Shown: in pieces, positions 11,208-23,200 of the stretch | How the letters are laid out: each line of letters begins with the position of its first letter | Numbering within the stretch: the first letter of the stretch is position 1 | Assembly: GCF_947507565.1 (NCBI RefSeq) | Contig: NC_089178.1 | Span: 744,001-808,000, forward strand | Length of the DNA stretch: 64,000 nt | Reading direction: 5' to 3' | Source of the DNA: Oscarella lobularis | Taxonomy: Eukaryota; Porifera; Homoscleromorpha; Homosclerophorida; Oscarellidae | Translations under genes and position numbers: made by a program | Notes under the pieces: generated by a model | Told to the model about the DNA's origin: nothing | What the model saw: the letters and a program-made list of their open reading frames with translations, nothing else | Databases searched by the model: none

Positions 11208-11666
11208 TCAAACACACTCGCTACCCCATTTTTCTCCCTTTTCTCCTTTGTCTCCTTTTGAGCTCGTTTTCCCTTGAGGACCCGCTGGTCCTGGCTTTCC
11301 CAGTGCGCCGTTAATTCCCTCTTTACCCTTTGTTCCCTTCTCTCCTATCTCCCCGTTATCGCCTTGCTTTCCGCACTCTCCTTTCTCCCCGGGATCTCCA
11401 GCAAAGTTTGCCGAACAATAGTCGGATGTCTTATTGCAATGATCTTTAGCGTAGGATTCCATCGCCGCTCTGAGCTGTGACCTCACCCAAAAGCAAATTT
11501 CGTAGTCAATGCATTCCGTTGTTGTGCAGTCACTGCTACTAGTGCTCCGCCTTTTTCTTTGTTCAACTTGATGACGAGATTCGATTTCACTGTCATACTC
11601 TAAACCGATAAGAAAGCCACCAAGAAAAACCAGCACTAGTATTGCACCACTCTTATTCGATTCCAT
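11208..11666 (-). CDS. Short collagen-like membrane or secreted protein, copy B
   Basis: Same plan as copy A: a hydrophobic N-terminus (MESNKSGAILVLVFLGGF), an RKRRS dibasic site, a Cys-containing stem (DCTTTECIDYEIC), a second Cys group, then about 15 Gly-X-Y triplets, a short break (SSK) and three more triplets before WGSECV. An upstream in-frame Met at 11735 would add 23 residues, but the Met at 11666 places the hydrophobic stretch at the N-terminus, so I prefer it. Similarity to copy A is in architecture more than in residues. Proteolytic release of the collagen-like ectodomain is an inference from the furin-like site. Confidence 0.72.
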   Translation of the reverse strand: MESNKSGAILVLVFLGGFLIGLEYDSEIESRHQVEQRKRRSTSSSDCTTTECIDYEICFWVRSQLRAAMESYAKDHCNKTSDYCSANFAGDPGEKGECGKQGDNGEIGEKGTKGKEGINGALGKPGPAGPQGKTSSKGDKGEKGEKWGSECV

Positions 11667-11853
11667 GTGGGAGAGGTTTGCGTTTTGCGCTATGTCTGAC
11701 GACAGAGCCGTATATACTGCCCTGTCTGATGACATCTGATGACATCATTGGTCGGGCACGTGCCCATGATTTATTCACTCGATATCAACGAGTTGAGTAC
11801 AAGCGTTCCGCCCTTCATACTTTCCGCCTCTCTTTGCGGCGTCGAAACCCCAT

Positions 11854-14149
<2,296 letters not shown>

Positions 14150-14293
14150 CGGTTAGAATCGCATCGAACCTCGCTTTTTTCTTCCTTTTGTGTGTTGCCG
14201 CGCGTCCATGCGTTTGTATTGGTATAATATGGTTTTTTGCTTGTCTGATTATCTGAACCCTAGTATCTCTGTACACGGTCTACGTTCGTTTAG

Positions 14294-14998
14294 CTAGGAG
14301 TAAGACGTCACTTGATAAGGCGACAGACTGCTCTTAGTCACTTGAGAGCAGCTTGTCGTAGTCCATTGGGCCACCGAGTTTCGCATGAATGCAAGCGCGT
14401 CGTCCTCGGATACCATTCCCTTTTTGTATCGGATCTCGATTTCGGTAACCCTTTTGTTGTATAACATCAGAGCCTAGAGACAAAACGATTAGTCTTGGAT
14501 GGAAGTAGTGACGTTTTGCGCACCTTTGTTACTCCGTTTAGGCTTGCTAGTTCCATGATAGACGTTATCCAAAGTGTCGCTTTTTCTACTGCGTGCATCG
14601 CGTAGGTTTGGTGTAGTATCTCCAGGAGTGGGCTTGGGTTGTTTTCTATGCCATAGAGCTTCTGGCTTTTCAGAGACTGCTCGTTGGGGTAGAAACTTCC
14701 CTCTAGTAGTAGCGGTCCTAAGCACGTGGTCGCGTAATCAATTGGCTACCAATGTTCTAATTGATTGGCTCACCGATGCTCAGTAGACACTCGGTACGGT
14801 GAAAACAAGAGCCACTACGACACGCCTTGACTTTAGTTTCTTGATTGGTTAGTGCGTAGAAATGGGCGTTAGTGTTTCCTTCGTTTTCTCGGTCTGATAA
14901 ACCGAGGGAAACCCAGTGAGCAAATTCGTTGCACGCCTTGACTTTCTCATTCCACGTGGTTCCTAACGGAAACGTTCTTATGTACTCCTCGCGCGTCT
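14294..14998 (-). CDS. Unrecognised C-terminal coding exons (5' part missing)
   Basis: Three minus-strand exons join cleanly. Exon 1 follows acceptor tctatctcacgtag and reads TREEYIRTFPLGTTWNEKVK and later EFAHWVSLGLSDRENEG; it contains several Cys. Exon 2 (about 14709-14532) includes YPNEQSLKSQKLYGIENNPS and TLWITSIMELASLNGVTK. Exon 3 (about 14472-14294) reads ALMLYNKRVTEIEIRYKKGM and ends VTSYS with TAG at 14294-14296. Phases match at both junctions, and the introns are about 50 bases, so this is real coding sequence. No Met starts the first exon, so upstream exons are missing. I do not recognise the domain. The only exon-like sequence upstream is on the opposite strand (15010-15300), which may mean a local inversion. 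Confidence 0.55.
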
Positions 14999-15009
14999 AC
15001 GTGAGATAG

Positions 15010-15300
15010 ACCTTGTATGCACGGAGAGCAGGATACGAGGCAGCCGTCAAGGGCTCGACGAACGTCACTTCGTTCCCTCCAGAAATGTTTCAGCTCGATA
15101 ACTTTCCACAGTTTGTTCACCTCCAATACGCGATTCTAAAGTATTGTTTAGACGGCAAATTTGGCACAGTAGAGTACTCTGACGTACGGCTTTACTACGG
15201 GCGCAGAAATCCGTCTCCGTTCCGTCTTCTGGACAAGACGTTATGGGAGATCTACGACAAACGCCACAATCAATTTAATTGGTATTTTTAATCGTGGGAA
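15010..15300 (+). other. Orphan exon-like open frame opposite to its neighbours
   Basis: An open plus-strand frame of about 95 codons with strongly protein-like content (FPPEMFQLDNFPQFVHLQYA, then YGRRNPSPFRLLDKTLWEIY) but no ATG start. It lies in the gap between two minus-strand coding regions. It has a possible GT donor near its end (about 15290), yet no plus-strand partner exon is visible on either side. The downstream minus-strand gene lacks 5' exons. An inverted exon, by a real rearrangement or an assembly error, would explain both. It could also be a nested gene or a pseudogene fragment. Confidence 0.45.
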
Positions 15301-15351
15301 AAGTCTGTCCTTCTAACTAACTATAGAGATAGAGATAGGGGGCCCCTTTAC

Positions 15352-17117
15352 TTACTGTTTAGGAGGCACGTATTCATATTCGTGGGATTGCACTGACGGC
15401 ACAAGTTCCTGATAGTCGCAGACTACGTCGGAGAGGTACTGCGGAATGTCGATTCGACGCTCCGCTACGTAAGAAACAAACTTTCAAGCGTTCTAAATTT
15501 TGATGTAATGCTTTATACCGTTAACTAGGCTGTACTGAATTGACCGTTGAAAATCGTCCTTTGACGTATTGACGCCGGCACCCGTGGAAACGAACAGACT
15601 CCATCTGATGTCAAAGTAGACTCCTTCGCGAAGAAGAATGACTCCGAATGATTTTCCCTTCTCCGCTAAATCAAGTCCGCACTCTTCAGCAAATGTTGTA
15701 GCCAAACTCATAGGGCTCGTCTTCGAATTGACGAGTCTCGTCTCAACACCGCTGCCCAACCTGTGCCGCCGATTCTCCTTGTCGGAATCGACTCGCACGT
15801 CTTCGTCGCTCCTTGTTCGGTAGGCGGAAACGATGTCTAGTCGACCGTCTTTTAGTTTTTTATACACCAATTCGAGGCAATAGAGAAGATCGGGATCGAA
15901 TCGAAAGTATCTGTACGCCTGGCCTGTGCCGTTGTGGAAAGAGAGAACATCTCTCACTGTAAAGTGAGTCGACAGTCGCTCATCTTGTCGACCATCGCTA
16001 TCCGCCAAAAGTTCCGCCTCTCTAAAATAGTTAATTAATTAATTCAATTTTTATTGCGTTCCCGGATAATGTCGTTTCTCTCGTATTATACGGGACCCTG
16101 TACACTCTTACGCCTCTGCTTCGTAGTCGTACTCCGACGATTCCGGCACGGTGACCTCTAGAAATGTCGCTCCCGATGGATATATGACGACGGTTCCGTG
16201 TCGGCCTTTCTGTCGTTTCACCGACACCGTCAAGAAACCTCTTACGTCGTGATAAACGTGATCGAAGCCGGCGCAGACGGTCAGCGCTCCTAGACGAGAC
16301 AAGAGCGCCACGTCGTCGTCACGATCAGGAACGCCTACGAAAAACGAAGAAAAACGCAGGTTGGCCTACAATTCCGTCTGCCGTAACCCTAACGCGAGGA
16401 AAAAACTACACATAACGTACTGTCGGGTGTTGTAATCTCAATCGATACGTCCAACCGAGCAGATCTGCCTTCGTAATGAAGAGACGACGGCGGATGAATT
16501 CCGACCACGTCGGTCGACGTCGATTCATCCCACGCTTCACTGACTCGGATTCGTCCTAGTAGAAAAAAAATCAAAAAAAAGAAACTTAATTTTTTTGATT
16601 TTTTTTCCTTACGCTTTGGCCATTCTTTGGCGACGAGTCTTTGCAGCAATTTGAGACGCGAGTAAAGTCGTCCGCTCATGAGACGATCGGCGCACTGATC
16701 GCTATTCCGTCGCGTGTCCGTCGCTGCCGGCTGGCCGTTTCGGCAGTCGACGCACGAACGACTCTTGTCACCGCACCACGTGTTTGTATTCTCTTCATTC
16801 ACAAACACGACGTCTTCACCTCTGTTGGATAGATACAGGAATCAATAATATAGAGTAGTATTTTTAGTGAACTCTCACCTGTATTGGACAAGACTTTCAA
16901 ATGACGATGAAGTGTTGGATCGTACGAGTCGCTGTTCGAGCCGTCCGCACGCGTCGACGGCGCTCGTTCGAAGTGGAAACGACTCGCCCGACGGCACGTC
17001 GGATCGATCGTCGCACGACGGCAGCGGCGCGCAATTCGACGGCTCGCAATCGGCGTCGGGCAGGAGAGCGACGACGGAGAGCGGGAAAAGGAGAAGAGCG
17101 AACGGAACGGCGGCCAT
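15352..17117 (-). CDS. Secreted tandem Hedgehog-signal-domain / M15-fold protein
   Basis: Six exons in consistent phase give about 473 residues. Residues 1-23 are a signal peptide (MAAVPFALLLFPLSVVALLP). A Cys-rich spacer leads to domain 1 (about 125-235), which follows the Hedgehog N-terminal signal domain block by block: LYSRLKLLQRLVAKEWP, RIRVSEAWDE, SLHYEGR, ALTVCAGFDHVYHD, FLTVSVKR. The His of LHYEG is kept. The next ligand Asp is displaced by two residues, and the third ligand His of Hedgehog is Thr or Leu here. Domain 2 (about 310-412) has M15-peptidase landmarks: LDIVSAYRT, HRLGSGVE in place of HxxGxAxD, and GVYFDIRW where M15 has a ligand His. No Hint domain or cholesterol-transfer site is seen. 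The end is EYVPPKQ with TAA at 15352-15354. Probably a non-catalytic secreted binder or ligand (inferred). Confidence 0.72.
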
Positions 17118-17266
17118 CGCGTGACGGGGCGTAGCTTTGTTTCCTTGTTGGGATGGTAGCACGTGATGACCTCACGTGCATTTATTTGACGACTTGTCCA
17201 TCGCGACGACGACGACGACGACGACGAAGACGACGATAATTTGAAGCGTTTCTTTTTTAATCTCGA
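17118..17266. promoter_or_regulatory. Divergent promoter region with GAC microsatellite
   Basis: 149 bases separate the start codons of the Hedgehog-fold gene (minus) and the giant dermatopontin-FN3 gene (plus). A CGA/GAC triplet run lies at about 17203-17235. Shared promoter use is inferred from the distance; no core element was identified. Confidence 0.5.
17203..17235 (+). repeat. GAC trinucleotide microsatellite
   Basis: Uninterrupted CGA/GAC units followed by a few imperfect ones, in the short divergent intergenic region. Such tracts can vary in length between individuals. Confidence 0.8.
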
Positions 17267-20200
17267 ATGTTGGTGTGTCTCTGCATTCTTTGGATTGCGA
17301 CGAACGCCGCGGCCGCCTCGTGGAGCGACTGGACGAATGCCTACGAAGGCGCGCTCAACTATTCCTGTCCCAATAACGAAGCCGTGGCCGGCGTATCAAG
17401 CGAGTTCAGGTACGACGACTATAAAACTATCAAAGTGAGACAACTTACCCCTATTTTATCATCAGCACTTCGCACGGCGATCGACGGTGGAAATTCTATT
17501 GCTCCGACGTCGAAACGTTGGCCGGCGCGGGCGACGTTTCGTGCACGCTCCAGACGGCGTCGTCGACGCCGGGCGACGACGTCGACTTCTCGTGTCCCAG
17601 TTCGGCTTACTTGGGCGGCGTCGTCGCCGAGTTCGACTCGACGACGAAGGATCGCGTTTGGCGCGCGTATTGCTGCTCGCGACGTCGCGCGAGTTTGGTC
17701 GACTGCGATTCGATGCCGATAGCGCCCGGGACGCGACTCGAGAGCGCGTTCGATTTGCCCATTCCCGTCGACGCGACGAATCCTCGTCGACGTGTTTTCG
17801 TCGGCTTCGAGGGGTACTACGACGATTCGAAGACGGATCGCACGTGGCGTTTTCGTCATTGCGAACTCAAGGGTACGATGGGGAAGAGACGTTTCGATGG
17901 TTTTATTCTCATTCGTGTTCACTCTAGTTACGTGTCTCGCACCCGAGATTCCCGACAACGGGTTCTACGTCGCCGATAGTTATCTGTTCAATTCGACTGT
18001 CGATTACGCGTGCAATCGTTCGTTTTTCATGTCGAACGGATCGGCGTCGCGAACCTGTTTGAATTCGGGCGACTACGACGGACAGGAGCCGACTTGTTCG
18101 GGTCGGTTTGGACGACGAAGTTTTGGGGATTAGTGAAAAAGTGACGTGTTTTTTTTTGTTTGCCCTTACTAGCTTGCACTCACATTGGACATTGCGCCGA
18201 CGTTTGGTGCACGAATGAAACGGATCAGTATTGCGTTCTTTGCGAGTCGAATCACGGCTTTCGAAAGGGCGACAGAGCTTTCGTGAACAGACGCACGACT
18301 TGCGACGGTAAGCGAAAACTTCAAAGAGACCTATTATTGCATATTTTTGTTTGCTATGACGCGAATCAAATCCTTATTGGGACCTTTTTTTGTTCTAGCT
18401 CTTTGCTCGTGGAAAAGTCACTATTGCTACCCGGGAAACTGTACGGGAACGATTGACACATGCCAATGCTCGCCAGACTTCGCTGGTCCAAGTTGCTTGC
18501 AATGTAATTCACAGCTATGCACGCAGCGGATATCTAGCAAACATTTTTTATTATAGTGAACGCTGAGCCGACGCTATTGGACTGTCGAGTTCGTCTCGAA
18601 AACTCAAACGGAGTTCAAACGGCCGACGCGGCGTGCAATTCTTCGTCGTCGCCACTTCCCGTCTACACCAACGTTCTTCCGACGGACATTCGTCTCGAAT
18701 GGGACGTCATGTATCACGGACCGAATCCGCCGCCGCCGCGTCCGTCCTACGTCATTGACTACGCCGTCGGCGTCGCCGAATCGTACACGAACGCGACAAT
18801 AAGACGAGCATCAGGTAATTAATTAAAAATGAAACATTTTCAAAATTCAAAATTTGAATTTCTTTCTTTCAGCTCTTTCCGTGATCGTCGACGCCGAAAT
18901 CTTCAATTGCATCACTAACTCGTTTTCCGACGCGTCGCCCGTCGCCGGTCCGGCGAAATGCGTCAACGAGCAGCCGCTTCTCAAAACGTTCCTTCACGGC
19001 GATCGCTACGAAATGACGGTCGCGTCGCGAACGGGCGGACGCGTGACGATTCGCAATCACGACGCGGCGGCGGCGACGAACGAAACGAAATTCTACGACG
19101 GCGCGTCGTTCGTCGGTCGCGCGCTCTTCGTACTCGATTTCGTCGCGCCGACTCACTGTTCGACCGATTCGCCGCCGTCGTGCAAATCCGGCGAAGGCGA
19201 TTCGTTGAAAATTCTCGCACCGATCACGCGCCGGCCGTCGGTGCGCCTTCGCTGGGGCGGCTACGGCGACGATCTCGCCGACGTCGCCTCGTATCGAGTC
19301 GACGCCTATCGGCTCGAGTTGCGCGGCGCGCGCATGTGCGAGATCGTCGACTCGCCGATCGACACGCATTCGGTCGAGCACTCGACGTCGATTTTGACGC
19401 ATGCGCACGAATTTGATCTCGACGCGCCCGGCGTCTATTCCGTCGTCTTGACGACGATCGACGGCGCCGGAAATCGGCGACTCGCGCGTCGTTTTGTTCT
19501 TTACGACGCCGATTCGACGCTGCGAATTGACGTCGCGTCGCCGATTCGCGTCACGACGGCGGAGAATTTGACTCGCGAAGCGTGGCAGACGAATTTGCGC
19601 GATCCTATTTCTATACGCGGTGTTGGGCATTTCTATAACACGCGTCTGCGCGTCGAACCGTGGCTCGGCCCCGTCTGTGATTTTTATCGTGACGGCGGCG
19701 GCGTCGACGCCGCGTATGATCAGCCGGCGACCGGCGGCGATTTGCCGAGGAACGGCACTATCAACGCCGACGGCGTCGTCGTAATGGAATACGCGATACG
19801 TGTTGACGACGAGGCGGGCGAATCGGCCGCGTCGGTTGCCGTGCCGACCGTCTGGACGGCGATTGACGACGTGGCGTTGGAGAACTTTACCGCGTTCGTT
19901 GCACGACGCGACGGCGAAACGGCGCGATTCTGGTTCAGAGCGACGGACGTTTTTGGCGTTGAGGCGATCGACTCGATCGTTCTTCATTTCGACTCGTCGC
20001 CGCCCGTTGTGGGCAATTTCACGTTTGCGGGAAAAGGCGACGTCGCCGACGAGCCGTTGCACTTGTACGACTCTTCCGACGTATTGAAAATGGTTTTCGA
20101 TTTCAACGCGAAAGACGAGGAGAGTGGAATTGAAAAGTTGACGTGGACCATTGGGAGTTATTCCGAAGGAAGTGACGTCGCCAGCGGACGAGTTCAAATT

Positions 20201-23200
20201 CGTTCGTCCAGCGTTTGCAACGACGACGACGACGACTCGTGCTATTGCATTTCCATCGGACTTTGCTATAACGTCACGTTTCGCGTTCGACCGAATTCGC
20301 TTCAGCTCAAAGCACTTTCTCTTCGCCACGATTCCGAGTATCACGTCGCCGTGACGGCGATCAATCGGGCGGGATTGGCTCTCACGATTGATAGACGATT
20401 TACCGTTGATACGACGCCGCCTCGAGCGGGCTACGTCGTCGACGGTGTCCAAGGCTCCGATGACGTCGATTTTCAACCGAGTCGAATTTATTCCTTTGCC
20501 TGGTCGGGATTTTTTGATCACGAGACTGGCATCGCGTTTTATCAGTACATCGTCGATTTGGAATGTGCGAAGGCAGAGACTTTTAGCATTCCGCCTGTTG
20601 GAAAAGTAAGCTCCGTTATTTTTTATTGTGCATACGGTATGTGTTTATAATATCCTAGGTTAATCAAACCCGTGAGACTTGGGCTTCTTTGGCGACTCCG
20701 AGCGGTGGTTTTTACCGTGTCACAGTGGTCGCTTATAATCGAGCGTTGACTATGTCGCAAACTGTCTGTTCTGACGGCGTCGTCATTGACGAAACGGCAC
20801 CGATCGTCGAACAAGTTTACATCGACGACATACGCGTCGAACCGGGATTGGGCAGAAACTCGCAAAACGAGGTAAATCAAACGAACGATCGCGATCTCGC
20901 GCCATAACGTCTTTTCAGGTATGGCTAGTCAATAAGAATCGACTGAGAAAGCGCGTCGAATCGCCGTCGTTAGCTTGCCTAGCGAATGTCCCGCTCGTTC
21001 ACAATCTTCCCCTTTACCCGCTCGACTCTCAGTCTCCGACGGCGGAAAGCGACGCCTGCACGCGCTACCCGCCTCTAATCGAGGAATTCTTTTTGAATCG
21101 AGACGGCGCAATCGCGGCGAACTGGTCGGCTTCCGACCCGGAAAGCGATCTTCTCGACTACGAATTCGGTCTCAGCAGCACTTCAAACCAAACCGCCTAT
21201 CCCGACATCTATCCTTTCGCGTCGACCGGAGCCCGACCCGCCTTCGTCGTCCAACACGCCAACATTCGACAAGGCGAACGAATCTACGTCGTCATCCGAG
21301 CGAAAAACAACGCGGCACTTTCTTTGACCGTTGTCGTCGGCTCGATTCAAATCGACACGACGCCTCCGACATTTGTCGGCGACTTGCAGGTGAAATTCGA
21401 TAACGATAGCCGCTGTCTCGTCGCGACGTGGCCCGACGACGGAGGCTTCGTCGATCCGGAAGACGATCGACTTCGACTCGAAATCGCCGTCAAGGCGAAT
21501 GACGAAACGGTCTACAATCTCGACTTTCGAACGGTGGATGTCGTCGCGCCGGCGTCGTCGCCGTGTCGCACGTCGTCGTCGTGCGCGACGGTTTGCGTCG
21601 ACGAGCTCGCCTTTCTGCTGCACGACGCGCACGTCTACGTCGTTCACCTTCGCGCGACGAATCGCGCGGGACTGTCGTCGTTCGTCGCGTCGAATGCGTA
21701 CGCGCACGACGACGGCTCGCCTATCGGTAAAATCGTCGTCGTCGATCTGGATCCTTCTCCGCCGCGCGACGACTGCTCTAATCCGAGCGAGCGAATATTT
21801 CTCCTCGACGAAGACGCCGATTTTCAGACAATAGGCGATCGCATTTCGGCTCGATGGTTCGGCGGCGGCGGCGGCGGCGGCGGCGACAACGTCACATACG
21901 AATTCGGTGTCGGTTCGAAACGGTATAGCGACGACGTCGTGGCATTCAAGAGCATCGGCAACGCGACTCGTCACACCGAACTAGGCCTCGCATTGGAACA
22001 CAATCGAATGTACTACGTCATTATACGGGCTTCTAGAGCGGGTAACGCTGTCGTTGCGTCATCGGACGGCGTGCGTGTTTTCACGAACGTGGACGGTTGG
22101 ATGGCGGGAAGTCAAATTGTAGACGGACTTCGAAGTGTTGACCGCGACTATCAAGCTTCGCTGACGACTCTTGAAGCGGCGTGGACGTTTCCGGCGTCAC
22201 TCGACGGCGTCGCGACTCACTTCGCGATATCCGCGCTGAAGCGAACCGGAAACAGCACGGAAACGATACGTGCGTGCGAGAACGTCGGCACGCGCAAGTC
22301 GGCGACGCTCGCCGGCCTATCGTTGACGATGGGCTCCGAATATTTCGTCGAGGTGCGTCCGTGTCGACCGGGCGGCTGCTTCGGTGCCGTCGGTTCGGAC
22401 GGCGTGCGAGTGCTCGATCGTCCCGTCGCACGACGAGCGACGGCGACGTACGACGTTTTGACGCGTCGTCTCGTCGTCGCGTGGGCGCCGTTCGACGGCG
22501 AAGACGTCGTCTGCTATCGATATCACGTCGGAACGGAGAGTGGATGGTCCAATACGTTATCCATCAGCGATTGTACAATCTCGTTAGGTCATCAGGTACG
22601 AAATAAAAATAATGCTGGTTCTTGTTGGAAATCGTTTTTACTGCAGGCAAATGTTACTCTATTTGCGCACTACCGTTACTTCGTTACCGTGATCGGTGTC
22701 AACGCCGCCGGTCTGTCCGATCGCGCTTTCGTCGAGGTGAGCTGGAAGAACGGCGATCGTTCTCTCGTCCGCTCGAACGTCGCTAATTATACCCTGAACG
22801 TCTACGACGTCGATCCCGATCGCATCGTCGCGTCCGACCCGACGCTTCCGTGGGAACAGCGCGAATTTGTCGATGTCGCCTACGACGATTTGGAGTACGT
22901 GCGTCGGACGACTCGGTTGGCCGCCGCGTGGCCCCGCTATCGTCGTCACGCGTCCTATCGTTGGTCCGTGTCGACGAAATCGTCGTTCGCGTCGTGCGAC
23001 TCGGACGGCGTTGTTGCGTGCGGCGCGACGACGGCGAGCGACGTCGTCGTCGACGATCTTCGTCTCGAGTTGGGCCGTCGCTACTACGTTTGCGTTCGAG
23101 CGGAAGCGGCGGACGTTGCGCGCGAGAACTTTGTCGAGACGTTGGAGAGTTTCGAAGCGTGTTCGAATGGCGTTGTCGTCGATTGGAAGGAGCCCGAGTT

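Noticed and set aside
18869-20521. 550-codon open frame on the minus strand inside the giant matrix gene
   Set aside because: Arg/Asp-rich composition with no domain; it mirrors the strong codon bias (GTC, GAC, TCG, CGT) of the plus-strand exon, so it is an antisense shadow.
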